From Bosea sp. OAE506 (GTDB taxonomy: Bacteria; Pseudomonadota; Alphaproteobacteria; Rhizobiales; Beijerinckiaceae), in the NCBI RefSeq assembly GCF_040546595.1, contig NZ_JBEPOB010000001.1, forward strand, positions 3,473,001 through 3,537,000: a DNA stretch of 64,000 nucleotides, read 5' to 3'. Below the pieces are notes generated by a model. It saw nothing but the letters and a program-made list of their open reading frames with translations. It did no database searches and was not told the DNA's origin. Below, in pieces: positions 9,235 to 21,723 of this stretch; the first letter of the stretch is position 1; each line of letters starts with the position of its first letter. The position numbers were made by a program, and so were the translations under genes.

Positions 9235-10332
9235 TTGACGACGATCCACATCAACGGGCGCTTCCTGGCGCAGCCGCTCACCGGCGTGCAGCGCTTCGCC
9301 CGCGAGCTGACGCAGGCGCTCGACCGGCGGATCCTCCGCGGTGCGGTGCCGCCTGCGCTGGCGAATGCCGCATGGCGCCTCGTGGTGCCCGAGAACGCCG
9401 CAGAGGATTTTGCGCTGGCGGCGATTGAACGCGAACGTCTCGGCGGCGGCAGCGGCCATCTCTGGGAGCAGACGGCACTGGCCTGGCACAGCCGGAACGC
9501 GATCCTGCTCGGCTTCGGGGGCAGCGGCCCCCTGCTCCACCGCCGTCAGCTCACCGTGATCCACGACGTCACCATCGTGCGGCATCCGGAGTCCTTCAGC
9601 CGCGCCTACCGGCTGTTCCACCGCCTGCTCGGCACAATCCTCACCCGCTCCGCGACGGTGGCGACCGTGTCGGACTTCTCCAGGCGCGAGATCGGAGCGG
9701 TCTTCGGCGTCGATCCCGACGGCATCGCCGTCATCCACAACGCGACCGACCATTTTGCTGCGCTGGCGCCCGACGAGGCGATCCTGCAGAGGCTGGGCCT
9801 GGCGGGGGGTGATTACTTCCTACTGGTGGGAACGCTGAAGCCGAACAAGAACGTCGCCTTCGCGATCCGAGCCTTCGAGGCGCTGGGCGCCAGAGGGCAG
9901 AAGCTCGTCATCGTGGGCGGCGTCCATTCCCACGTCTTCAAGGGCGGCGGCTACGGGACGGGCGAGAACCTCGTCTTCGCCGGGCGGCTGGAGGATGCCG
10001 AGATCGCGGCGCTGGAGCGGCGGGCAACCGCCTTCCTGTTCCCCAGCCTCTATGAGGGGTTCGGCATTCCGCCACTGGAGGCGATGTCGCAGGGTTGCCC
10101 CGTGCTGGCGGCCGATATCCCGCCGGTGCGGGAAGCCTGCGGGGACGCGGCGCTCTATTTCGATCCGCGCGACGAGGCACCGCTCATCGCGGCGATGCGG
10201 CGCATTCTCGACGAGCCCGGGCTTCGGCAGGAACTTGCCGGGCGCGGCCATGACAACGGCGTCCGCTTTTCCTGGGATCGCAGCGCCGCGGCGCTGCTCG
10301 ACGTGATCGCGGGGCTCGCGACCCGCCGCTGA
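9235..10332 (+). CDS. Family 4 (GT-B) glycosyltransferase
   Basis: Retaining GT-B glycosyltransferase of about 365 residues, probably acting on a sugar nucleotide in surface polysaccharide synthesis. The N-terminus HINGRFLAQPLTGVQRFARE is the acceptor-domain signature of this subgroup. The C-terminal half has LLVGTLKPNKNVAFAIRAFE, FAGRLEDAEIAALERRA and the nucleotide-sugar motif FPSLYEGFGIPPLEAMSQGC (E-x7-E). TTG at 9235 is my preferred start because GGAGAG sits 7 bases upstream; the ATG at 9187 has no clear ribosome site. It is isolated, with no polysaccharide cluster around it, so donor and acceptor are unknown. Confidence 0.85.
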   Translation: MTTIHINGRFLAQPLTGVQRFARELTQALDRRILRGAVPPALANAAWRLVVPENAAEDFALAAIERERLGGGSGHLWEQTALAWHSRNAILLGFGGSGPLLHRRQLTVIHDVTIVRHPESFSRAYRLFHRLLGTILTRSATVATVSDFSRREIGAVFGVDPDGIAVIHNATDHFAALAPDEAILQRLGLAGGDYFLLVGTLKPNKNVAFAIRAFEALGARGQKLVIVGGVHSHVFKGGGYGTGENLVFAGRLEDAEIAALERRATAFLFPSLYEGFGIPPLEAMSQGCPVLAADIPPVREACGDAALYFDPRDEAPLIAAMRRILDEPGLRQELAGRGHDNGVRFSWDRSAAALLDVIAGLATRR

Positions 10333-10500
10333 TCAGCGGCCGGAGCGCAGCCAGCCGGTGACGGTGGCCAGCCAGCGCGAGGGACCGAAGGCCGGGCGCA
10401 ACGGCGACACCGTGTCTTCATGCCCGAACGCCTCGCCCGCCATCCGCGCCGCCCGCTCGAGCCCGCTGATGCCGATCATCTGCCGATGTCCGTGAGCCAT
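10333..10500 (-). CDS. Small protein of unknown function (55 aa)
   Basis: The ATG at 10500 with a GAGGGGGA ribosome site opens a 55-residue frame ending immediately beside the convergent glycosyltransferase stop. The sequence (MAHGHRQMIGISGLERAARM ... WLATVTGWLRSGR) has one amphipathic helix and an aromatic C-terminus. No family is recognised. Support is limited to the ribosome site and the good fit into the convergent gap. Confidence 0.4.
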   Translation of the reverse strand: MAHGHRQMIGISGLERAARMAGEAFGHEDTVSPLRPAFGPSRWLATVTGWLRSGR

Positions 10501-10763
10501 GGTCCGTTCCCCCTCGTCTTGGCAATGCGGCCTGCCGAAGCGGCGGGTCGATCGCGTGCCCAGTCTCTGCTCCCATCGCTTAATGCGCGTTGAACGAAAC
10601 GGTTCCGCGACGCGTCCTCCCGCCCTTTCGTGACGCTGAGACGACACCACCGGGACAGGCTGGTTTGCACGGGGTTGCGGGCACTGTAGAAGGGCTTCGG
10701 CGCACGGCGGGGCGCCGTCTGGGCTATGATCGGCCGTCGCGAATCGGGGACTTCAGACCGGAC

Positions 10764-12872
<2,109 letters not shown>

Positions 12873-13079
12873 GCCCGCCGACGATGGCAGCGCGACAGGG
12901 CCAGCCCCGCATCGATGCCGGGTTGGCCGGCAAAGCTGCCGGGCTGCCGGGCGCAGTGCCGCCCGTCATGATCGGGGCATGTCACATGAACCGCCCCTCG
13001 CCTCGCCGCATCGAACCTGCTCCCGCCATGATCCCGACGGCCTCGCCGACCATCCTTTCCGCCACGGGCCGCTGATCCG

Positions 13080-14000
13080 ATGGGGCCTGCTGCTTCCGCT
13101 GCATCTCGACGCGACGGCGATCTGGCGGCGCCCGGCTGGGACGATATCGGCATCTTCCACGCCATCGCCGAGAGCGGGTCGCTGGCCCTGGCGGCGGTCC
13201 GGCTCGGGTTGAGCGAGGCGACGACTGCGCGTCGGCTCAAGGCCTTCGAGCGCCGCCTCGGCCTGCTGCTCTTCCGCCGCGGCGCCAACCGCCTGATCCC
13301 GACCGAGGCCGGTGCGGCGCTGGCGCGCGAGGCGGAGGGCGTCGCGACCGCCGTCGCCCGTTTCGCCAGCCGGGCACGAGCGGCACGTCCCGAGGCCTCG
13401 GCGCCGGTGCGTGTGACGGCCACCACCTCGATCAGCCTGTTCCTGACCAAGCATGCCGGCACGATCTCGGCCGGGGCCGGCGGCGTCGAGATCGTCATCA
13501 TCAGCACGCGCCAGCGTCTCGACCTCGCGCGCGGCGACGCCGACATCGCGGTGCGGATGAGCCGCATCCCGGAGGAGCCGGGCCATTACGGCCAGAAGGT
13601 CGGGCGCCTCGTCCAGGCGCTCTATGTCCGCCGGGACGTCGATCCCGAGGCGGCACCGATCATCTCGGTCAGCCGCGAAACCTCCTCGCGGATCGACGAG
13701 CACATCATCGCCTATGCGGCCGGGCGGCCGATCGCCGCGCGTGTCGGCGATTCCGCGGCCCGCTACGAGAGCGTCCGCTCGGCCGGCGCCGTGTCGATGG
13801 TGCCCTGCTTCATGGGCGACGCAGATCCCCTGCTGCGCAGGCTGGCGCCACCGCCCGATTTGACGGCGGACGAAATCTTCCTGGTCACGCATGAGGTCTC
13901 GCGGCAGCGGCCCGCCGTCGTCGCGGTACTGGCCGCGCTGCGCAAGCTGTTCCGCGACCATCGCGCCGGGCTGGAGGGCCAGGTCCCGCCGACCAAGTGA
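13080..14000 (+). CDS. LysR-family transcriptional regulator
   Basis: 306-residue regulator. The N-terminal winged HTH (about residues 22-80: DDIGIFHAIAESGSLALAAV, LGLSEATTARRLKAFERRLG, LLFRRGANRLIPTEAG) precedes an effector-binding domain (VRVTATTSISLFL, LARGDADIAVRM, RAGAVSMVPCFMGD-like end). The arrangement DWDDLR-like start, here WDDIGIFHAIAE, is characteristic. LysR proteins usually control a divergent neighbour, but the upstream gene parE is co-oriented, so the target is not obvious. The 207 bases before it show no gene. Confidence 0.88.
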   Translation: MGPAASAASRRDGDLAAPGWDDIGIFHAIAESGSLALAAVRLGLSEATTARRLKAFERRLGLLLFRRGANRLIPTEAGAALAREAEGVATAVARFASRARAARPEASAPVRVTATTSISLFLTKHAGTISAGAGGVEIVIISTRQRLDLARGDADIAVRMSRIPEEPGHYGQKVGRLVQALYVRRDVDPEAAPIISVSRETSSRIDEHIIAYAAGRPIAARVGDSAARYESVRSAGAVSMVPCFMGDADPLLRRLAPPPDLTADEIFLVTHEVSRQRPAVVAVLAALRKLFRDHRAGLEGQVPPTK

Positions 14001-14114
14001 GATCGGTTGCATTCGACCGATCGCGGGAAGGTTTCGCTAACCCTCCCTTTACGGCTCCCGGCGCAGAGTCGTGTCATCGGGGCGTGGGGATGCCCCCTGA
14101 TGCGGGAGGGCCCG

Positions 14115-14372
14115 ATGCGGCTCATCGACCTTTTCTTGAAGAACGAGCGCGGCACCCTCGTCGCGAACATCGCCAAGGCCGGCGCGGCGATCGCGTTCCT
14201 GTCGGTTCTGGCGGCCAATTTTGTCTCCAGCCAGACCGCCCATTTCGACCGCGAGCGGCTGGCACAGGTCGCAGCCGCAGCCTCCGGCAACAAGGGCGAC
14301 CCAATGGTCACCGGCTCGCTGCGCAAGGCTGCCGCCGAGACCCGCCTCGACCCCTGCGTGGTCCCGCGCTGA
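14115..14372 (+). CDS. Small membrane-anchored protein of unknown function
   Basis: 85-residue protein from the ATG at 14115, with GGGAGGG only 4 bases upstream. It has an N-terminal cytoplasmic stretch, one hydrophobic segment (AGAAIAFLSVLAANFVSSQ, about residues 19-37) and a polar C-terminus with one Cys (RLDPCVVPR). The longer frame from 14007 lacks a ribosome site. It resembles the short inner-membrane proteins common in Hyphomicrobiales but no family is recognised. It is convergent with the next gene, 3 bases apart. Confidence 0.6.
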   Translation: MRLIDLFLKNERGTLVANIAKAGAAIAFLSVLAANFVSSQTAHFDRERLAQVAAAASGNKGDPMVTGSLRKAAAETRLDPCVVPR

Positions 14373-14375
14373 GGC

Positions 14376-15071
14376 TCAGCCCAGCCAGGCCAGCAGCTCT
14401 GCGGTGACGGCCTCCGGGCTCTCCAGCGTCGAGAGATGGCCGCAGCCCGGAATCGCCACCAGCCTCGCGGCCGCGCCGATCCCCTCGGCGATCTCAAGGG
14501 CTTCCGCCGGCGGCGTGATCGCGTCCTCCTCGCCGACCAGCACCAGTGTCGGCACGGCAATCGCCGAGAGGCCAGGCCGCGAATCCGGGCGGGCCATGAT
14601 GGCGCGCTGCTGACGCACGAAGCCGTCCGCTCCGATCGCATCCGCCATTGCGCGCACGAGCAGGCGCAGCTCCTCGTCGGCCAGGCGCGCCGGCGCCACC
14701 AGCTTCTGCCAGAGCAGCGTCGTGACGTTGTCGAAAGCCCCCTTCTGAGCGAGCGCGATCATCTGCTCGCGCGGGGCGTTGGTTTCAGGCGTCGGCGGCT
14801 TGGCGGTCGTGTCGAGCAATGCGAGCCGCGTCACGCGCTGCGGTGCCTGTCGCATCACCTCGAAGGCGACATAGCCGCCCATCGACAGGCCGCAGAGCGC
14901 GAAGCGCTCCGGTGCTGTCGCGAGCAGCCGCTGGACCACCGCTGCGAGGCTCTCGTCGCGATCGTGACGGGCGACCATGACCGAGCGTCCCGGCGCAAGA
15001 GCGGGCCATTGCGGAGCGTAGAGACGCGCATCGCAATTCAGTCCCGGGATCAGGACAAGCGGTTCAGTCAT
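14376..15071 (-). CDS. Alpha/beta-fold hydrolase
   Basis: 231 residues from the ATG at 15071 (MTEPLVLIPGLNCDARLYAP); the upstream extension to 15170 is low-complexity and ignored. The nucleophile elbow is GLSMGG (Ser near residue 84), the acid is in LVLVGEEDAITPPAE, and the catalytic His is in IPGCGHLSTLESPEAV near the C-terminus. The oxyanion-type LIPGLN segment is at the N-terminus. It belongs to the broad esterase/lactonase/3-oxoadipate enol-lactonase-like group; the substrate is unknown. It is divergent from the DEAD-box helicase gene. Confidence 0.87.
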   Translation of the reverse strand: MTEPLVLIPGLNCDARLYAPQWPALAPGRSVMVARHDRDESLAAVVQRLLATAPERFALCGLSMGGYVAFEVMRQAPQRVTRLALLDTTAKPPTPETNAPREQMIALAQKGAFDNVTTLLWQKLVAPARLADEELRLLVRAMADAIGADGFVRQQRAIMARPDSRPGLSAIAVPTLVLVGEEDAITPPAEALEIAEGIGAAARLVAIPGCGHLSTLESPEAVTAELLAWLG

Positions 15072-15232
15072 GGTATTGGAGCTCCTCAAGGCGCTAGTTG
15101 ATTGACTTTGCCCTGCTTTTTCTGCATTGCACAGCAGTCCGAAGGCGCGCAGGCACAGACGTCGCGCCACCGTCGCGGTTGATCAGGTCATCCCGCCACG
15201 TGTCACCGACCCTTGAAGAAGCGCAACCATCG

Positions 15233-16819
<1,587 letters not shown>

Positions 16820-17002
16820 TCTCGAGCGATCAACGGCATTTTAACCAGCCTCGCCTAAGGTCACGTGGTGATGCGGCTGCGGCCGCAGCACGGACGGGCG
16901 CATGCCACCGGTCAGACGGACAGGATGTCCCGCTTCGATTTTGCAATCGAGGCTGTCGCGGCTCCCGCCGCGCTTCGGTCTCGCGTCCGGACCGTCGATG
17001 GC

Positions 17003-18061
17003 ATGAGCGACCAGGCCCAGCTCTCTCCTCCGCAGGACGACCTCGCAGAGCGAGTCGTCGCGGCCATGCGCGAGCACTGTTCGCCGACCTATCCGCGTGC
17101 CTTCGAGGTCTGGTACGCGCATCTCAGCGGCGAGATTCCGGCGATCAGCATGGCGATGCACGCCATCATCACCGGTAGCGAGGGCAAGGTCGGCACGGCT
17201 GACATCGACCATCTCTATGACCGCTTCATCAGCACGGAGCGCCTCGCGCGCCATGCCGAGCGCACCAGCCTGCAGGTGCTGGGCGAAATCGACGGGCTGA
17301 TGTCGCTGGTCGACAAGGCGCTGGATTCCAGCGAGCGCTATCACGGTCGCCTTTGCGCCATGTCCGAGGACGTGCCGCCACCGGCCGACCGCCAGAAGCT
17401 GCGCGAATGGGTCGAGGCGCTGGTGATGTCGACGCGCGAGGAGGTCACGCGCAAGACCAAGCTCGAGGCGCAGCTGCGCGAAAGCTCCAACGAGATCCGC
17501 AATCTGCGCGAGGCGCTGGAATCGACCCGCGCCGAGGCCCTGACCGACCCGCTGACCGGCCTCGCCAACCGCCGCCATTTCGAGGAGATGCTGCAGAAGT
17601 CGATCGATCAGGCGACGCTGCGGCGCGAGCCCTTCGCGCTGGTGATGGCCGATATCGATTTCTTCAAGCAGTTCAACGACGCCCATGGCCATCTCACGGG
17701 CGATCAGGTGCTGCGGCTCGTCGCCCGCACCATGAAGGACAAGTTCAAGGACAAGGCTATCATCACACGCTTCGGCGGCGAGGAGTTCGCCGTCATCCTG
17801 CCCGATGCGGACCTCATCGCCGGCAAGTTCGGGGCGGAGACGGTGCGGCAGGCGCTGTTGACGCGCGAGCTGGTCAAGCGCTCCACGAACGAAAATCTCG
17901 GGCGCATCACGATTTCGCTCGGTGTCGCCAGCTATGCGCGCGGCGACACGGCGGCCTCGCTGACCGAACGCGCCGACCAGGCGCTGATGGCGGCCAAGCG
18001 CAGCGGACGCAACCGTACCGTCACCGAGGACGCGATCGAATCCTCCACCCGCGTCGCCTGA
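17003..18061 (+). CDS. Diguanylate cyclase (GGDEF domain)
   Basis: Synthesises cyclic di-GMP. The start is uncertain: ATGs at 16865, 16925 and 17003 are in frame. I use 17003 (MSDQAQLSPPQDDLAERVVA, 352 aa) because the conserved part begins there. The N-terminal region (RAFEVWYAHLSGEIPAISMA) is the alpha-helical sensory-like domain seen in Hyphomicrobiales cyclases, and a coiled coil (TKLEAQLRESSNEIRNLREA) leads to the GGDEF domain. The latter has DPLTGLANRRHFEEM, ADIDFFKQFND and the active site RFGGEEFAVILP, so it should be active. No EAL domain or membrane segment is present. No adjacent c-di-GMP effector is seen. Confidence 0.9.
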   Translation: MSDQAQLSPPQDDLAERVVAAMREHCSPTYPRAFEVWYAHLSGEIPAISMAMHAIITGSEGKVGTADIDHLYDRFISTERLARHAERTSLQVLGEIDGLMSLVDKALDSSERYHGRLCAMSEDVPPPADRQKLREWVEALVMSTREEVTRKTKLEAQLRESSNEIRNLREALESTRAEALTDPLTGLANRRHFEEMLQKSIDQATLRREPFALVMADIDFFKQFNDAHGHLTGDQVLRLVARTMKDKFKDKAIITRFGGEEFAVILPDADLIAGKFGAETVRQALLTRELVKRSTNENLGRITISLGVASYARGDTAASLTERADQALMAAKRSGRNRTVTEDAIESSTRVA

Positions 18062-18079
18062 GGCGGGGCGCGGCGGCGC

Positions 18080-18466
18080 TCAGTGCGCCGGGGCGGCAGC
18101 GGCCGTCTGGGGCCGGATCTCGACCGATTCGCCGCAGCCACAAGCCGAAACCTGGTTGGGATTGTTGAAGACGAAGGTCGACGAGAATCGGTCGGTCCGG
18201 AAATCGAGCTCGGTGCCCAGCAGGAACAGCACGGCCTTGCCGTCGACGATGACCGTCGCACCCTTGTCTGTGACGACCTCGTCGCCCTTGGCGGCCTCGC
18301 GCGCGACCTCGAAGGTGTACTCCATCCCGGCGCAGCCGCCCTTCTTGACGCCGACCCGCAGGCCGAGCGCGGGCTGATCGCCGGCAGACTGCGCCATGAT
18401 CTCGCGGATCCGCGCCGCGGCGGCATCCGTCAGCGAAACGACCTTCAGGCCGGGTATCGAAAACAT
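18080..18466 (-). CDS. A-type Fe-S cluster carrier (HesB/IscA/SufA/ErpA family)
   Basis: 128-residue carrier that receives Fe-S clusters from the SUF scaffold and passes them to apoproteins. The ATG at 18466 is chosen because GGGAGGG lies about 7 bases upstream. The three cluster-binding cysteines are visible: one in VKKGGCAGMEYTF and two in ACGCGES. It lies about 3.6 kb from the SUF operon on the same strand but is separated by plus-strand genes, so it is an independent unit. SufA versus ErpA cannot be decided from sequence alone. It is divergent from the Ldh-family gene across 189 bases. Confidence 0.9.
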   Translation of the reverse strand: MFSIPGLKVVSLTDAAAARIREIMAQSAGDQPALGLRVGVKKGGCAGMEYTFEVAREAAKGDEVVTDKGATVIVDGKAVLFLLGTELDFRTDRFSSTFVFNNPNQVSACGCGESVEIRPQTAAAAPAH

Positions 18467-18655
18467 CCGTCGTCCCTCCCCAATCGGGTTCAAGGCCCGA
18501 TGAAGCAAGATTGCACCGACTTACATAAGGATTGCCGAAGGAAAGGTCGAGGTGTCCGGATGCAGGGCGCCGGCGCAGCCGCGATGTTGCAAGGCCCGCC
18601 CCACCATGCACTGTGACGCCTCCTCCCTCGGCATCCGACCCGGCGACAGATTCCC

Positions 18656-19732
18656 ATGGCTTACCGCACCCACAGCCCGCAATCGCTGCGCGCCCTCGTC
18701 CAGGACATGGTCACCTCCGCCGGCTGGAGCGCGGAGGCCGCGGCCGAAACCGCCGAGCATCTCGTGCTCGCCAATCTCAGCGGCCATGACAGCCACGGCA
18801 TCGGCATGCTGCCGCTCTATTTCCAGTCGCTGGCCGATGGCAACCTGTCGCCGCAGGCGCAGCCGACAACGCGGCTCGACGCAGCGCCCTTCCTCATCAT
18901 CGACGGCGCGGTGGCCCTCGGACAGCCGACCGCCCGCAACGCCGTGGAACAGGCGGCCGGCATGGCGAAAGCCGGCGGGGTCGCGATCCTGAACCTGCTC
19001 GATGCCCATCATATCGGCCGCATCGGCCATTACGCCGAGGCCGCCGCCGCGCAGGGGCTGATCTCGCTGTTCTGGGTCAATGTCGCGGGCCGTCCGCCGA
19101 TCGTCGCGCCGCATGGCGCCAAGGACGCACGCTTCGGCACCAACCCTCACGCGATCGGCATTCCGGTGCCGGGCGGCGACCCGATCGTCCTCGATTTCGC
19201 CACCAGCCGCATGGCGCATGGCAAGGCCCGCGTCGCCTTCAACAAGCGCGAGGCGGTGCCGCCGGGCTTCATCATCGACGGCGAGGGCCGCCCAACCCTC
19301 GAGCCGCGCCATGTCTTCACCCATGGGCTCGCGGAGGGCGAGACGCTCGGCGCGCTCCTGCCCTTCGGCGACCACAAGGGCGCGGGCCTCTCGCTGATTG
19401 CGGAGCTGCTCTCGGCCGGGCTCATGGGCGCGGCCCGGATCGACCAGAAGCCGGCCAAGAGCTGGATCATCAATTCGCTCTTCGGCATCCTGATCGATCC
19501 CGCGCGGCTGGAGCCGAGCGAGGCGCTCCGGCGCGAGCGGATCGAGAGCTATCTCGCCTTCGTCCGGGCGGCCAAGCCGCAGGACGAGAGCCAGCCCGTC
19601 CTGACGCCCGGCGAGAAGGAGCGCGAGACCCGGATCGCCCGTGCGCGCGACGGCATCCCGCTCGACGACGAGACCTGGTCGCAGATCAGGGCCGCCGCCG
19701 CCGCCCATGGCATCGACGCCGAGCGCTACTGA
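18656..19732 (+). CDS. Ldh-family NAD(P)-dependent oxidoreductase (malate/L-lactate dehydrogenase type)
   Basis: 358-residue enzyme of the Ldh2/YlbC/DlgD family, which reduces 2-oxo acids or ketimines with NAD(P)H using a fold unrelated to classical malate dehydrogenase. Hallmarks are NLSGHDSHGIGMLPLY near residue 40 (catalytic His), NLLDAHHIGRIGHYAEAAAA, VAPHGAKDARFGTNPHAIGI and PFGDHKGAGLSLIAELLS. Family members act on malate, lactate, sulfolactate, ureidoglycolate or 2,3-diketogulonate; the neighbours (MmcQ/YjbR, A-type carrier) do not reveal which. A distant paralog begins the last gene of this window. Confidence 0.87.
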   Translation: MAYRTHSPQSLRALVQDMVTSAGWSAEAAAETAEHLVLANLSGHDSHGIGMLPLYFQSLADGNLSPQAQPTTRLDAAPFLIIDGAVALGQPTARNAVEQAAGMAKAGGVAILNLLDAHHIGRIGHYAEAAAAQGLISLFWVNVAGRPPIVAPHGAKDARFGTNPHAIGIPVPGGDPIVLDFATSRMAHGKARVAFNKREAVPPGFIIDGEGRPTLEPRHVFTHGLAEGETLGALLPFGDHKGAGLSLIAELLSAGLMGAARIDQKPAKSWIINSLFGILIDPARLEPSEALRRERIESYLAFVRAAKPQDESQPVLTPGEKERETRIARARDGIPLDDETWSQIRAAAAAHGIDAERY

Positions 19733-19749
19733 CGCGCCGGACCCGCGCC

Positions 19750-20145
19750 ATGACGCTTGACGGCTACAACGCCTTCTGCGCCGGCCTGCCGGCCACCAGC
19801 AGCGTCGTGCAATGGGGCGGCGCCCATGTCTGGAAGGTCGGCGGCAAGGTCTTCGCGATCGCCCGCACCGATGACGGCGTCGCGCTCTCGGTGACCTTCA
19901 AATGCTCCTGGGCGAGCTTCGACATTCTCAAGGAGCAGCCCGGCCTACGCCCCGCCCCCTATCTCGCCTCGCGCGGCATGAGCTGGATCCAGCGCCTGAC
20001 CGACGAGACGATGCCCGACGAGGCGCTGGAGGATTATCTGCGCGAGAGCCACCGTCTGGTCGCGGCGGGGCTGACGAAGCGGGCGCGGGCGGAGCTGGGG
20101 CTGGGGCTCGGGCTCGACGGGGCAACCCGCTCCCGCCGAGCGTAA
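19750..20145 (+). CDS. MmcQ/YjbR family protein
   Basis: 131-residue protein of the MmcQ/YjbR family, a double-wing DNA-binding-like fold of unclear function. Typical elements are VVQWGGAHVWKVGGKVFAIA, SVTFKCSWASFDILKEQPGL, and YLASRGMSWIQ followed by an LRESHRLVAAGLTKRAR tail. It is 17 bases downstream of the Ldh-family gene and probably cotranscribed. The C-terminal Gly/Leu run (ELGLGLGLDG) is low complexity. Confidence 0.85.
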   Translation: MTLDGYNAFCAGLPATSSVVQWGGAHVWKVGGKVFAIARTDDGVALSVTFKCSWASFDILKEQPGLRPAPYLASRGMSWIQRLTDETMPDEALEDYLRESHRLVAAGLTKRARAELGLGLGLDGATRSRRA

Positions 20146-20157
20146 GCCCCGGCGCGG

Positions 20158-20268
20158 GTCGTCCCGGCAAGCCGCGCAGCGGCGCCGATCCGGGACCCAT
20201 GCCGGAGCATCGATCGGTGAGGTTCCGGAACGGATCCCGGGTCTCCGCTGCGCTGCGCCCGGGACGAC
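20158..20268. repeat. Dispersed intergenic palindromic element (CGTC(A/G)TCCCGG family)
   Basis: An imperfect palindrome bounded by GTCGTCCCGG and CCGGGACGAC, with internal GATCCGGGACCCAT opposed to GGATCCCGGGTCTC. It resembles the elements at 29899, 49764 and 61082. It fills the gap between two convergent genes and could fold into a long hairpin that ends transcription. Confidence 0.8.
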
Positions 20269-20296
20269 GCCGCTCTGTTTCGATATCAGTCGCTGG

Positions 20297-21184
20297 TCAC
20301 ATCAACGCCTCGCCGCGGAACACCGGCACGCAGGAGCCGCCGACGGTGGCGCGGATGCCGTCGGCGTCGCGACGCGCCGTGAGCTGCAGCAGGCTGGGGC
20401 GGCCCATCTCGACGCCTTGGGTCAGCGTGAAGGTCGCGCTGTCGCCGCCGTCGAGCGAGAGCAGCAGGGCCGCCAGCGTCGCGCTGGCGCTGCCCGTCGC
20501 CGGGTCCTCCCAGGTGCCGCTGATCGGCGCGAACATGCGGGCGCGGATCGACTGGCCGTCCCGGACATAGAGGAAGAGCGAGAGCCGCCCCTCGAGGCCG
20601 GGCGTGGCGTCGCGCAGGGCCCGAAACGCAGTGAGGTCGGGCGTGGCGCGCGCCAGCGCCTCGGACGTCACCTCCGCCAGCACGAAAAAGACGCCGACCG
20701 AGGCGCGGATCGGCTTGTGCCGGCCGACGATCACCTCCTCCGGCTTCAGCCCCGCGCAGGCCGCGATCGCCTCGGCCGGCAATTCGACGCCCGTCGAGAG
20801 GGGCTGCGGCGCGGCGATCGTGGCACCGGCGATCTCGCCGGCATCGTCGCTGGCGACCTTGACCTCGACGAGTCCTGCGATCTCCTCGAAGCGCAGCACG
20901 CCGCCGGTGTCGCGGCCATGGCGGGCGAGCACGAAGGCCGTGCCGACGTTGGGATGGCCGGCGAAGGGCATCTCATGGGTGCGGGTGAAGATGCGCACGC
21001 GTGCCGTATTGGCCGGGTCGGATGGGGGCAGCACGAAGGTCGTCTCGCTGTAGTTCATCTCGGCCGCGAGCGACTGCATCTCGGCATCCGACAGTCCGCG
21101 CGCATCGGTGAAGACCGCGAGCTGGTTGCCGCCGAAGCGGGTTTCCGTGAAGACGTCGACGGTCTCATAGGCATAGCGGCGCAT
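20297..21184 (-). CDS. PhzF-family isomerase/epimerase
   Basis: 295-residue protein of the PhzF family, a diaminopimelate-epimerase-like fold; most members outside phenazine clusters have no known substrate. The start at 21184 has GGGGAG about 8 bases upstream; the larger frame is spurious. Motifs: VDVFTETRFGGNQLAVFTDA, the catalytic-Glu region MNYSETTFVLPP, FTRTHEMPFAGHPNVGTAFV, and PISGTWEDPATGSASATLAA. All are diagnostic. No phenazine genes are nearby, so a general metabolic role is more likely. Confidence 0.92.
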   Translation of the reverse strand: MRRYAYETVDVFTETRFGGNQLAVFTDARGLSDAEMQSLAAEMNYSETTFVLPPSDPANTARVRIFTRTHEMPFAGHPNVGTAFVLARHGRDTGGVLRFEEIAGLVEVKVASDDAGEIAGATIAAPQPLSTGVELPAEAIAACAGLKPEEVIVGRHKPIRASVGVFFVLAEVTSEALARATPDLTAFRALRDATPGLEGRLSLFLYVRDGQSIRARMFAPISGTWEDPATGSASATLAALLLSLDGGDSATFTLTQGVEMGRPSLLQLTARRDADGIRATVGGSCVPVFRGEALM

Positions 21185-21354
21185 GATGGTCTCCCCGCCG
21201 CGAGAGACGCGGCCCTGGCGCGCTTGATGCCACCGATTGCTCCTACGCGATAATGAAGCTCGCAGATGCGATCGATCACCACCGCTGATCGCGCCGCGGA
21301 ACAGGCCCCTCGCCCGCCGGTTGCTCTTCCGACAGTGGAACGAGGACCGACGCC

Positions 21355-21699
21355 ATGAGCGATCACGCCAAGACCGAGGACGGCAAGACCCCGCATTTTC
21401 CCGGTCCGGATACGCCGCGGCGCCCCGGCCAACCCGGCGAGCAGGACCAGCGTCGTCCGGGGCCAAGCCCGGATTCGCGCCACCCGACCGGCCCAAGCGC
21501 ACCCTATGATGCCGATTCAGGCGAGGTCGCAGATCGCATCCGGCAGGATGCGGCGGGGCAGTATGGCGAGGGGACTACGACGCCCAACAAGGACGGGCTC
21601 ACCAGCGCCAACCCGGTCGTCCTGTCGGGCGATGGCGACGCCACCAGCGGCAACGGCCATGGCCGCGACCGGGACGGGTCTACGACCAAACAGGAATAG
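21355..21699 (+). CDS. Small intrinsically disordered protein of unknown function
   Basis: 114-residue, very hydrophilic protein (MSDHAKTEDGKTPHFPGPDT, many Pro, Gly, Asp, Arg; no Cys or Trp). The ATG has a GAGGA ribosome site about 8 bases upstream. Composition suggests a fully disordered protein, like stress-related small hydrophilins, but no family is recognised. It is divergent from the PhzF gene and monocistronic. Confidence 0.6.
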   Translation: MSDHAKTEDGKTPHFPGPDTPRRPGQPGEQDQRRPGPSPDSRHPTGPSAPYDADSGEVADRIRQDAAGQYGEGTTTPNKDGLTSANPVVLSGDGDATSGNGHGRDRDGSTTKQE

Positions 21700-21723
21700 T
21701 TCGCCAAAGCCGACGTCGCGGCG

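Noticed and set aside
12873-13079. 68-codon frame between parE and the LysR gene
   Set aside because: No ribosome site and low-complexity Pro/Ala content; treated as non-coding.
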